Positions 8,880 through 20,163 of a DNA stretch of 64,000 nucleotides are shown one piece after another (position 1 is the first letter of the stretch; the number at the start of each line of letters is the position of its first letter). The stretch is taken from NCBI GenBank assembly GCA_035772735.1, contig JASDFA010000016.1, positions 148,502,501 through 148,566,500 on the forward strand, written 5' to 3'. Position numbers and translations under genes: made by a program. The notes beneath the pieces were generated by a model. It worked only from the letters and a program-made list of their open reading frames with translations. It was not told the origin of the DNA and ran no database searches. Origin of the DNA: Datura wrightii. Taxonomy: Eukaryota; Streptophyta; Magnoliopsida; Solanales; Solanaceae.

Positions 8880-11767
8880 TGACTTACGGTCAGGGCATCT
8901 GCTACTACATTAGCTTTTCCTGGGTGATAGATAATATTTACATCATAGTCTTTCAACTCTTGAAAACTCTGCTCACATGCCTCCGTCCACTGAAATTTTG
9001 CTGCTTTCTGTGTCAGCTTTGTCAGAGGTGCTGCTATAGTGGAGAATCCTTCAACAAATCTCCGATAATATCCTGCTAAACCCAAGAAACTGCGGACCTC
9101 GGTCGGAGTGGTAAGTCTGGGCCATGTCTTGACCGCCTCTATTTTCTGTGTGTCTACCTGTATACCAGCATCCGACACGATGTGCCCCAAAAAGGCAACT
9201 GAGTTCAGCCAGAACTCGCACTTAGAAAACTTGGCGTACAGCTGACGTTCTCTAAGGATCTGGAGTACTGTTCGTAAATGGTTCTGGTGATCTGTCTCTG
9301 AACGAGAATATACCAGAATATCATCGATAAATACTATCACGAACAGATCCAAATACGGTCTGAATATGCTGTTCATTAGGTCCATAAACACTGCGGGAGC
9401 ATTCGTCAGCCCGAAAGACATAACTAGGAATTCAAAGTGACCATACCTGGTCCTGAAAGCAGTCTTTGGAATGTCTCTCTCACGAACCCAGACCTGGTGG
9501 TATCCGGACCTCAGATCTATCTTAGAGAAACATTTGGCCCCCTGCAACTGGTCAAACAAATCATCTATTCTCGGGAGCGGGTATTTGTTTTTAACCGTTA
9601 CCTTATTCAGCTGCCGGTAGTCCACACACATACGGAGTGAGCCATCTTTCTTTCTTACAAACAGAACTGGCGCACCCCACGGGGAAGTACTAGGCCTGAT
9701 AAAACCTTTGTCGAGCAAATCTTTTAACTGCTCTTTCAACTCTCTAAGCTCAGCTAGTGCCATGCGATACGGGGGAATGGATATAGGTTGAGTCCCTGGC
9801 AACAAGTCAATCGCAAAATCTATCTCCCTTTCGGGAGGGATACCAGGCAACTCATCCGGAAATACGTCAGGGAATTCATTGATTACTGGAACAGACTGAA
9901 GAGTCGGAGGTTCCACCCGAACGTCCTGGACTCTAACTAGATGGCAAATACATCCTTTTGCTATTAATTTTCTTGCCTGAAGGTAGGAAATAAACCTACC
10001 TTTCGGCGTAGGCGTACTCCCTTTCCACTCTCGCACTGCTTCCCCCGGAAAGTGAAATCGGACCGTCTTGGTCCAGCATTCTAAGTTGGCATAGCATGGC
10101 ACTAACCAGTCCATACCCATAATGGCATCGAAGTCGACCATCTCAAGTTCTATTAAGTCTACTGTGGTCTGGCGATCAGCAACCTCTACCGTACACCCTC
10201 GGTAAACTTTTTTAGCTGTAATCGAGTCACCGACCGGTGTAAGCACTGAAAAGGGCTGCTGAAGCAATTCTGATTTGATGCCCAACTTTCGGGCCACAAA
10301 TGGTGTAATATATGACAAGGTAGACCCTGGATCAATCAATACATAAACAGGGCATGAGCATATAGTCAATATACCTGTGACCACGTCGGGAGATGCCTCT
10401 AAATCTTGCCTCCCTGGTAATGCATAGGTACGGCTGGGGCATGCACCTGAGCCAAAGGCTCCTGGTCTACCTCGGCCCCTATTTCCTGAACCTGGGGGTC
10501 TGCGCCCTGCTGAGGCTGCTGGAACTCGTGGCCCTGCTGACGCTCTATCCAGATCATCCTGACTACCCTGTCCCCTGGCTGGACAATCTCTCATTAAATG
10601 CCCTTCCTGTCCACAGTAATAGCACCCTGGGAAGCCTTGCCTGCAGGCTCCAGAATGTAGTCGGTGGCATATAGGACAAGGGGTAGATGCAAATCTACTC
10701 TGTTCTACCCTCCGCTGCTGAGGTGAGGCTACTGTCCGTGAACTGCTACCGGACTCTGACTGACTGCGGCGAATAAACCTGCCCCTCTGCTGCTGTACTG
10801 GTGGTAAAGATCTGGGTGGCCTATCTGAAAACCGTGGTCTCGGCCCCCTAGGAATTTCCCTCTGAACCTCGGCGGGTCTACTCCTACGGCGCTGCTCTGA
10901 AGTCACCTGTCTGTCACCCCGCTGTCGCTGCCTCAGGCCCTCAATTGTCTGTGCGAAGGCCTGTACCTTGGCTATGTCCATGTCCTCTCTCAAAGTAGTT
11001 GTCATGCACGTCTCTATGTACTCTGGGTTCAGGCCCATAATAAAGCGGTGGACTCTGGATGACATGGTGTCCACAAATGCTGGAGCATAGCGGGCTAAGG
11101 AGTCGAATTGTAAGGAATATTCACGGACGCTCCTAGCCCCCTGCTCTAAATGTAAGAACTGGTCCATACGGGCCTGTCTGACCTCCCGGGGTAAGTAGTG
11201 GTCCAGGAAGGCCTCTGAAAAGCTGGACCAAGTAGGAGGGGCTGCATCTCTTCCCCGAGACCTCTCCCAACTTTCGTACCACAAAACAGCAATATCCCGT
11301 AACTGGAACACTGCTAACTCAACTGATTCTGCTGGGGTTACGTGCATGACTCTAAAAATCCTCTGAATCTGGTCCAAAAAGTCCTGAGGGTCCTCCGCTG
11401 AATCCGATCCAGTAAACTGAGGGGGTCCCAACGCCAAGAATTCTCTAACCCTGGAACTACCAGGCCCCCCTAGGGATTCTGCTGCTGTGGGTGGTGCTGG
11501 CTGACGCTGAGCAGCTAGCATCTGAGTCAACATAACCACCGCACTATGTAGCTCCTGATCAGATGAAATGGGTGCAGGAGCTGTGGGAGGCGGTGCTGCC
11601 TCAAATGGTGTCTGGCGAGGCGGAGATTGCTGGGAGGGCCGAGATGACGCCTCCGTATTGCTCTCAGACCGGGCGGAATCTGGCTGTAACTGAGGCATCC
11701 TACTGGTGCCTTCGCCCGCTGCTATATCCAACCTCCTACCTGTAGCTGGGTGCCACTGGTCTGCCAT
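8837..11767 (-). pseudogene. Element B gag, protease and reverse transcriptase with RNase H deleted
   Basis: The likely start is MADQWHP at 11767; an ATG five codons upstream (11782) is less likely because C starts at the matching MSDQQHP. In order: a low-complexity N-terminus; gag (VLWYESWERSRG, then DHYLPREVRQARMDQF); the zinc knuckle CYYCGQEGHLMRDC near residue 390; a retropepsin-like domain (VLIDPGSTLSY); and reverse transcriptase with RMCVDYRQLNK, KIDLRSGYHQ and the active site FIDDILVYS. After FQELKD the frame jumps directly to YDVNIIYHPGKANVVADAL. About 110 residues found in C are missing in frame, which removes the whole RNase H domain. A frameshift follows at about 8885. This is otherwise the best preserved gag-to-RT frame in the window. 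Confidence 0.9.
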
Positions 11768-11960
11768 AAAATCTGTGAGCAAAGAGGGTGGTGAGTTTCA
11801 AAAGTCAACTCTATACTGTACCGCTCTATAGCACGATTGAATAAGAAAGAAGAGTGACATTCCTAACATGCCTCGCAGCCTCTTGCCTATAGTATGTGGT
11901 GCACAACACATCCACAGACAAGACTCTACTTAGCACGGCTTGCAGACTTCCTGGGATATG

Positions 11961-11976
11961 ACCTGCTCTGATACCA
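11961..11976 (-). promoter_or_regulatory. Element B primer binding site (initiator tRNA-Met)
   Basis: The minus strand reads TGGTATCAGAGCAGGT, starting four bases from the LTR edge at 11981. TGGTATCAGAGC is complementary to the 3' end of plant initiator tRNA-Met. This fixes the direction of transcription. Confidence 0.9.
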
Positions 11977-11980
11977 AGTT

Positions 11981-14444
11981 TGTCACACCCCACCTTGGGG
12001 GGTATGACGGCACTTGGTGCCTGCTAGACTCTGGACTGCTAACTGGTCCAGCCTGAGCACATCTGGTGCTTTGGCTGGCTTGGCTCTATTTCAAGAAACA
12101 AATCGGCTATATAATGGCTGTAACTACAGCCTCCGGCCAACTGGCCTGTAGCCATCTGTACCTGTAACAACAGCTAACCAGAAACAGACTTGTAACAAGG
12201 AACTTATGCGGGCCGACAAGGCCACCATGCTGTCTAGTTATCTGTAACTCAACACAAGAATGCTGTAAAACTACGTGACCGGCAAGGTCACCACTACTGT
12301 CAAACTAAGGCCCCACACGGCCAATATAAACTGGAATACAAAACAGCTACAGCAGACTGCACGACCCCACACAACTGGCTCAAATAACCACAGGGAATAT
12401 ATACAGACTGCAAGCCTCTACGAATATTGTAAGAAACTAATAGAAATGATCGGGACAGGGCCCCGACCTACCCATACTGCACAACAAAAGGAAAGGAGCT
12501 ACAACTCTGGGAATCAGACTCCGGATGACAGGAGCTGATGACTCACTGGCTGGCTGGAATCACGAGGGATCGGCTCCTCGTCAGTGAGTACCTGTAGGCA
12601 AGCAATACAGCGCCCCGCTGGACGTCAGTACCACAGGTACTGAGCATGTAAAGCAAACTGAAATACACAACAGAAACGAATAGCACAATAACATGACATT
12701 TAAGCAAGAAGTAGCTGAGTCTATCTAGCTGAGGATAACTGGGGAGAGTTTATACATTCTGTAACTAACTGAGCGTACCTGAAGACGTGTCGTCCTTCTG
12801 TCTATCAGTATCTACTAGCACATATCAATGTACATAATAATACACACAATACCTGACCGACCCCCATAAGCCGGAAGGTGCCAACCAAGCAAGCAATCTA
12901 TTTACCCCTACCCGGGTCTAAACCAGCCAAAAACAAGTCACTCCACTCATCTGATAACTGTGAGCTCCTCCTACCGGCCCCCTTGGGTACGTAGCTCAGG
13001 CCTTGGCCTCTGACAATAAACTGTGTCTGAGTCCGAAGGCTCCTGCCTCTGGGCACAGGTGTGCACACAGAGTGGTCTGCCCCTGTAAGCAGGGTGTGCT
13101 AGCTCTGCGCAGAGTAAACTGAACTACCCCTGCAAGCAGGGTGGTCTGGACCGTATTATCATGGTGGTCGGCCATCATCGTCCTTTAGTCGGACGGCATC
13201 GCCCAGCTGGTGGCGGTATCTAAATCTGGTATCGACACAGCTATAACCCAGGGGCGGTAGGGATGCTAAAGGGTCCCCACATGCCACAACAAGTCTCAAC
13301 ATACAAAACACATACATAGCAAGCATGCTCAATGCAAAATACTAACCATATTCTCTTCTTGTATCTCAAGGCCAGTTTGTATTAAATAACTGAAACTATA
13401 TTCTGTTTTACTCTATTCCTGATTGCTGGACTAACTGCTACCTGGCCTTTATCTGTCTATCTGATTATATCTGGATATAGCTCAATAACATAAAATGTAC
13501 CACCTACTACTGGATACAATCTCAACAGATGTAATACATATTGCCTGAATACCTACTATTCTGAGTATCGCTTGATACGTAATTAATATACTAGCATGCT
13601 TGCTGAAAATTATACTAAAATCGTTCCTGTATGCTGGGTATTGGTTAATAGCCTTTATTCTATTTACTTTCTAAGCTGTACTTCCTAGCTTGCCGAAAGA
13701 ATAACTTTACATACCTGGTTTCTGAGTACCCGACTGACCGATGTGATTTCCATTGGTACTTCTGCTGTTTCTCCCAACTACATTCATATACACGTCAATT
13801 AGAACTAAATACATTAATATTCGGGAGAAATTGTCACTTAAGATATATATATTTATCCCAACTTTAACCTTTCGAAAAACGGTCAAAAACTCGTTATTTT
13901 TCAGCGGTCCAGAAGGGAGAAATATTCACTTCTCAGCTAGGAACACATAGACATTAATTTAGAGCAATTCTACTTAACTTAGTTCGGCGGTTCGCCAATT
14001 CGTCGGCCGTATTTTATGAAACTAAATCCGTAGGAATGCTCTCTGCTGCTAAATACCTCAGTATCTGGGGTTAATATGAATTTGGGCAGCGTTTAGCAGC
14101 GTAATCGGACGAAAATTATTTAATTTCCTTCGTTCTTACTCCTCTCTGTCGTACCCTCTGTTTTCTGGAAATTTTCCTTTGATTAAAATGAATTTAAACC
14201 GAAGTGGGGCTTATATACTTGAACCTGAACCTGGGCAACGTGTCACGGAGCCATCGCGGAGGCCTCACCTCTGTGACACGCTGCCATCGCGGAGGGGCTC
14301 TGCCTCAGCTCCTCCCGCGATGGTTCGACGGGTTTCTCATCCGATCTTTTTCCCGGCCTTTCTCTAGCACGTATGGCCTTCTAATATGCTTAACCAAAGT
14401 GCGAATAGGTCGTCTAGGTGCCGGGAATTCTACGGGGTATAACA
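11981..14444 (-). repeat. Element B 5' LTR
   Basis: 2464 bp, the partner of 4601-7064 with about 71 differences, mostly transitions. Palindromic word array at about 14236-14334 and TATA box on the minus strand near 14206-14218. It abuts the primer site at 11961-11976 and the target duplication at 14445-14449. Confidence 0.95.
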
Positions 14445-15854
14445 GACCGTTCCCTATGATGGATGGATGACGACCTTCTTAAGGGAAATGTAGTCGATAG
14501 GAGTAGATTTTTTTTTCGTTCTTTTATTTTTCTTTTGTTTGTGTGTATCCCAAATGTGTCGCTACTTTATGGTTCGGAATTCTTGTTGCGTGTTGTACAT
14601 GATATTTAGAATGCAAAGGTGATTCGTATGAAAGCATGCAACTTTATAAACATGTTGAGATACCTAGACTATAGAGTTCGATTCGGTGTGATTGAGGCTT
14701 AATGTTTGAATTCTTGTGATTAGCTGATTGAAGAGTCTGTGAATATGTCTTGAGTTGAGCATGTGCAATGAGTGTGTGGTGAGGTTTCGATTATTCCATG
14801 CTATTGTGAAGTGTCTAGAACTTGCCTGGTGTGTGTACGAAATGAAATGAAGGATGTGTAGCTGAGGAAAGAATGTAGGCATTTCTTTGATTTAATCGAA
14901 AGTTTTTTTTCCATTATCGTACCTACCTTGAATGTACATCCTAGTTAGCCCATTGAGCCTTTACCCTATTTTTTCTTTCATCGGAAAGGTACAAACCGAG
15001 CACAACCCCTTCTTTTCATTATCCATGAATTTGATCCAAAACTCTTAAGCGCTCAAGAAAAATAATTTTCCCACAGTGTCAAGGAGTGAAAAGTTTGAAA
15101 AAGAAAGGAAAAGCGGAACTGGTGAAAGTAAAGAAAAGTTCAAGGGTGCACTTGCCGAATTTAATAAAAGGAAGATGTATAACTAATCTTTGTTATTAAG
15201 TCGAGCGTGCATAAAGATATGGGAATAAAAATAAAGAAAGACTTCAAGAATGGGAGGATGAAGGAAGAAACAATGCCCATAATGTGGTGGGATGCATTGA
15301 AAAGCGCTTAAGGATGCTAGTTGCTATTATTGGTTAGCCAATTATTTACTAGTTCCTTAGCTTACATTACAACCCGTTAAGCCCTACGTGATCTTACATC
15401 ATGCGTCCTTATATTAGTGGAGTAATACACTAGAGGAAAGCTTATGGGTCATGACATGATGCATGTGAATTCTTTGGGAGAGAGAGAGAAATCGTGTTCA
15501 TATGCCCCTGCATGTAATGTTTTTGAGATCATATGATTGAAAAGGGGGAAATTCTCTTGTGTTGTGAGGGCACATGCTTGATGAGCGACTGAATTTCGTG
15601 TTGGATGTCTTGATCAGCTGATTTGTATGAGTTTGCCGAGATCGAGAGTCGAGTCTTGAGTCTAGGAGGTCTTAATGTGTTGAATGTCATTGTAAATATG
15701 AGACTATGCATGTTTTCTTGATGATTTGCTATGTTAAATAATTGGTATAACCATAGCTCGAATTGTCGAGCCAAAGTAGCTATGATTGGGTGTCAATTGC
15801 ATGATATGTGAGATTATTGTTCGAGGACGAACAAGGTTTTAAGTGTGGGGTAAG
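14445..15854 (+). other. Element A non-coding tail before its 3' LTR
   Basis: Continues element A after B. It matches the reverse complement of D from about 28820 down to 27395 (shared landmarks: GGATGGATGACGACC, CATGCAACTTT, and the hairpin at the end). No open frame of note. It contains T-rich and A-rich runs and ends with the hairpin and polypurine tract. Long non-coding tails are usual in non-autonomous derivatives. Confidence 0.75.
15817..15854 (+). promoter_or_regulatory. Element A 3' polypurine tract with upstream AGGA hairpin
   Basis: A perfect 7-bp stem with tetraloop TTGTTCG-AGGA-CGAACAA (15817-15834), then AAGTGTGGGGTAAG (15841-15854) directly against the LTR start TGATCTTGGG at 15855. 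D has the identical unit. The stem differs from that of B, G and H at three pairs, yet pairing and loop are kept. Confidence 0.85.
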
Positions 15855-17024
15855 TGATCTTGGGCAGAATTATATGCCCAAGTGATACTCAAATGCTTCA
15901 TTTCGTCTTGTTTATCCATCGATATTTGTACATTCTCATGTGATTTGTAGTTAAAAGGTGAATTTATACTAACCAACATGATTAGTGTTGTTTTGCAGGA
16001 AAAATGTAATTTTAGGAAGCTAAGATGCATATTGGGAGAAATCTGGAATGGACTCAGAAGCGAGCGGTGGAAAAGGCCAAGGAAATGCAGCAAATTAAGG
16101 GGCTCCGCGATGGAGCCATGTCACGTTGCCTTCGCGGAGGCATTCTGCCCCGGATGATTAAAATAGGCCAAGTTCCAGTGGAGGTCCGCGTTGCCTCCGT
16201 GGCACGTTGGACATAATTACCTGGAACATGTAATTCCAGTGAAGGTCCGCGTTGGAGCCGTGGCACGTTGGCGAAGCCCCGCGTTGCACGCCGTGGCACG
16301 TTGAGGAGTAAGAGATGGAGGACTGGATTCCAGTGAGGGTCCGCGTTTGTGGTGTGTCACGGAAGCAGTGCTCCGCGATGCACTCCATGACACGTTGCTT
16401 GTTATTCGAGGAAAAATTCCCACTAGTATAAATAGCACACTTAGGTTTATTTTTAAAAAAGGCTGGATTAGTTGAGCAAGGACGTGGGTTACAGGCAGTT
16501 GAGGGGACGAAAATCTTAGGGTTCTTCTCTATCTCTTTCTCCTTTATTTCAATTGTTTGTATGATTTATACTCATTTGATGATGCTTAATCTACAAATGA
16601 GTTCACTTCTTGCTGAGGTTAAGAACATTTATAGTGGAATGTAATTATTGATCATCTTGGTTTTTCATCTTTTCTTCCATGGTTGTTCTTTCAATTCTTG
16701 TTCTTACTGCATTAATGTTTGGCCAATGTTAATGTACATCTAAAATATCCGGTTTTCGCTCGAAAGAGAAAGAAATTGGAAAGTTGTGAATTGGTAGGAT
16801 ATGATCTCTTCTTGGTTTGGGAAAATTGAGAATTGATTTACCTTCAGAATAGAAATATATCTGAAAGTTGTATTAGTCAATTAAGGAATCGATTTCATAT
16901 GGCTAGAACATGAATTTCTTCTTATCATAGAAATGTAGGTGGAAGGTTTATGATTCTTAAGTTGGGTTAAATACGAGAGTTTTAATCCATAGGCAATAAT
17001 TCTTGACTAGCAACCGAAGGAAAG

Positions 17025-18248
17025 TGTCACACCCCACCTTGGGGAGGGGGTATGACTGGCACCTGGTGCCCTACTAAGACCTGACCTGCTAGACTGTTAA
17101 GCCTGGGCGCATCTGGCGCCTGGCTGGCTCTAACTCACATTTCTGGAAACAAAGGGCTATATAACGGCTGTAAATACAGCCCCCGGCCCATTGGCCTATA
17201 GCCTTCTATACCTGTATTAGCAGCTAACCAGAAACATAGTAATTCAGGGAAACCTATATGGGCCGACAAGGCCACCATGCTGTCTAGTTATCTGCAACTT
17301 AATCATAAAGCACAAAAAGAAGCTACATGACCGGCAAGGTCACCACTACTGACAATTATGGCCCCACACGACCATCACAAAAGTAAGAAAGAGTAAAGAC
17401 AACTACACAACTGCACCAATATTCAAAATAACACGATAATCGATTTCTAAACATGCTACTGGTCTGTAAATTACTATAATGCTTCGAGGTTACTCAACTA
17501 GCCGAGGAAACTTAACTTTACATACCTTATCTTTGAATATCCGTCCGTCGGACGAGGCTCAGCCGGTACTTCAACTATTTTCTCCCGACTGCATTCATAA
17601 ATACATCAATCAATACTAAATACAACTTTATTTAAAAAGGCAACGTCACTTTCGATATAGTTTATAGCCTAAACTTAGGCTTATCGAAAGACGGTCGAAA
17701 ACTCGCTATTTTTCAGCGGCCCAGAAGGGAGAAGTATTCACTTCTCAGCTAGGAACACATAGACATTAATTTAGAGCAATTGTACTTACTTTAGTTCGGT
17801 GGCTCGCCGATTCGTCGGCCGTATTTCGCAAAACTAACTCCGTATAAATGCTCTCTGCTGCTAAATACCTTGGTATCTAGGATTAATTTGGGTTTGGGCA
17901 GCGTTTTGCAGCGTAATCGGACGATAATTTATAATCTCCCTTCGTTTTCCCTCTGTTCACTACGTTCTCTGGAAGTTATTAAGTAATGAAATGATTTTAA
18001 ACCGAAGTGGAGGCTTATATACTTAGGCCTGAACCTGGGCAACGTGTCACGGAGCCATCGCGGAGGCCTCACCTCCGTGACACGCTGCCATCGCGGAGGG
18101 GCTCTGCCTCGGCTCCTCTCGCGATGGTTCGATGGGTTTCTCGTCTGATCTTTTCCCGGGCCTTTCCCTAGCACGCATGGCTTTCAAATATGCTTAACCA
18201 ATGTGCGAATAGGTCATCTAAGTGCCGGGAATTCTACGGGGTATAACA
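17025..18248 (-). repeat. Element C 3' LTR
   Basis: 1224 bp, beginning TGTCACACCCC and ending GGTATAACA on the + strand, paired with 23515-24738. Both ends resemble the B LTR, while the middle is much shorter than in B. Palindromic words at about 18040-18126; minus-strand TATA around 18010-18022. Confidence 0.95.
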
Positions 18249-18283
18249 TTCTCCCCCCCTTAGGAACATTCGTCCTCGAACGT
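18249..18283 (-). promoter_or_regulatory. Element C polypurine tract with upstream AGGA hairpin
   Basis: The minus strand reads ACGTTCG-AGGA-CGAATGT (18283-18266), a 7-bp stem in which one pair is a G-U wobble in RNA, then a purine run (CCTAAGGGGGGGAGAA) against the LTR. Confidence 0.85.
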
Positions 18284-18516
18284 ATACTGTTATCTAGAGG
18301 ACTGCTTACCTTACTTTCTGGAAAAATTTTGGCAGAGTTTCCCCTGTAATATGGACTATCGCAAAAACCTGAAATGCAGAAAAGTCCAACACAGGCACCG
18401 CACACAATATTCCAAGATTCACTAAACAACTAAATATCACTTCTTTCTTTATCATTTACAAACATACAATCATAAGATACTGTATAAGTAATGATACGGA
18501 CATACCTGTCGTCTGA

Positions 18517-19878
18517 CTAGGCCTGAAATAGGTGAGGATATCTGATTTTCATGTCTTCTTCAGCCTCCCACGTCATTTCTTCCCGATTTTTGTTACGCCA
18601 CAATACCTTGACAGATGCAACGTCTTTAGTTCTCAATCTGCGAATCTGTCTGTCTAAAATGGCTACGGGAACCTCTTCATAGGCTAATTCCTCTGTGACC
18701 TGAACATCCTGGACTGGAACTACTGTAGAAGGGTCCCCTACGAACTTTCTTAAAATAGAAACATGGAATACTGGGTGAACAGATGCTAATTCTGGAGGCA
18801 AGTTTAACTCATATGCCACGCGGCCTATTCTTCGCCAAATCTGATATGGCCCAATGAATCTTGGGCTAAGCTTGCCTTTCCTGCCAAACCTCATTACCCC
18901 TTTCATAGGGGACACTTTCAGATATACCCAGTCGTTTACCGAAAATTCTAGATTTCTGCGCCGTCTATCTGCGTATGACTTCTGGCGGCTCTGAGCGGTC
19001 AGTAAACGTTCTCGGATAAGCTTTATCTTTTCCTCGGACTGCCGAACAATGTCTGGGCCAACTAATGCTGATTCTCCTGTTTCAAACCAGTCCACCGGCG
19101 ATCTACATTTTCGCCCGTACAATGCCTCGAAAGGCGCCATCTGAATAGCTGAATGGTAGCTGTTATTATAAGCAAATTCGATTAACGATAGATGTTCATC
19201 CCAGCTACCCCCAAAATCTAACACACACGCTCGTAGCATATCTTCGAGCGTCTGAATCGTACGTTCAGCCTGCCCGTCTGTCTGAGGGTGGAATGCTGTG
19301 CTCAAATTAATCTGCGTCCCCAAACCCTTCTGAAACGACTGCCAGAACCTAGTTGTAAACTGCGCTCCCCTATCTGAAATAATAGAGACCGGCACTCCAT
19401 GCAATCTAACTATTTCTCTGATATACAATTCGGCATAATCCTCAGCTGAGAAAGTAGCCCTTACTGGCAGGAAATGAGCTGATTTTGTCAGCCTATCAAC
19501 TATTACCCAAATGGAATCATTTCTGCGTCTAGTACGGGGTAACCCTGTTACAAAATCCATGTTTATTGCTTCCCATTTCCACGTGGGTACCGTTATCTCT
19601 TGCGTCAAACCACCCGGTTTCTGGTGCTCTGCTTTCACCTGCTGACAATTAGCACATCTAGATACAAATTCAGCTACCTCAGTTTTCATACCTGGCCACC
19701 AGTAGATGTCTCTGATGTCGTGGTACATTTTCGTCGCCCCTGGATGAAGGGAATAGCGAGCGTAATGTACCTCGTGCATAATCTGCCCACGAAGTCCTGA
19801 GACGTTCGGGACACAAAGGCGGCCCTTACAACGTAGCACACCATCCTCGGTTATCTGAAAATCTGGCTCCTTACCCTT
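18517..19878 (-). pseudogene. Element C integrase with chromodomain
   Basis: The open frame from the first ATG (19839) has 440 residues. Zinc-binding H25, H32, C62, C65; catalytic D95, D156 and E192 (DD35E); GPYQI motif; C-terminal chromodomain ending YPHLFQA. The integrase part is intact, but it is cut from the rest of pol by an amber at 19879-19881, where the matching B codon is CAG. Integrase joins element DNA to the host chromosome; the chromodomain guides it to chromatin. Confidence 0.9.
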
Positions 19879-20163
19879 CTAAACTCTATCTCTGAGCTGG
19901 ACTAAATCGGGATCCTCATACTGTCGTTCCTTTACCTCTGCAACTAATGACGACACTGCCGAATTTTGAATTACGGCCCCATTATTTTCTGTTTCCATTA
20001 CTTGAACGGCTAGTCCAGCTAACTGATGAATTTCTTTAGCTAATTTCTGTTTCTCAGGTCGCAGATACGCCAAACTCCCCATTGACTTACGGCTCAGGGC
20101 GTCTGCCACAACATTGGCTTTTCCCGGATGGTACAGGATGTTCACATCATAATCCTTCAACAA
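19879..20163 (-). pseudogene. Element C pol segment between RNase H and integrase
   Basis: 94 residues containing DYDVNILYHPGKANVVADALSRKS, the usual tail of the gypsy RNase H domain, then a linker. It is bounded by a TAA at 20164-20166 and an amber at 19879-19881, both in frame with the flanking parts. Confidence 0.85.

Larger units (their letters stand above)
4601..14444 (-). mobile_element. Element B: Tekay-type Ty3/gypsy retrotransposon, complete ends, defective pol
   Basis: A 9844-bp element flanked by the perfect 5-bp duplication GACCG (4596-4600 and 14445-14449). Both LTRs are 2464 bp, begin TGTCACACCCC and end GGTATAACA on the + strand. Primer site and polypurine tract place transcription on the minus strand. 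Gene order is gag, protease, reverse transcriptase, (RNase H missing), integrase, chromodomain. About 71 by-eye differences between the LTRs (near 2.9 percent) make it older than C and D. It interrupts element A. Confidence 0.95.

Noticed and set aside
16025..16438. Several overlapping frames rich in Arg and Thr
   Set aside because: Shadows of the palindromic word array in the A LTR; each is open because the words lack stop codons.
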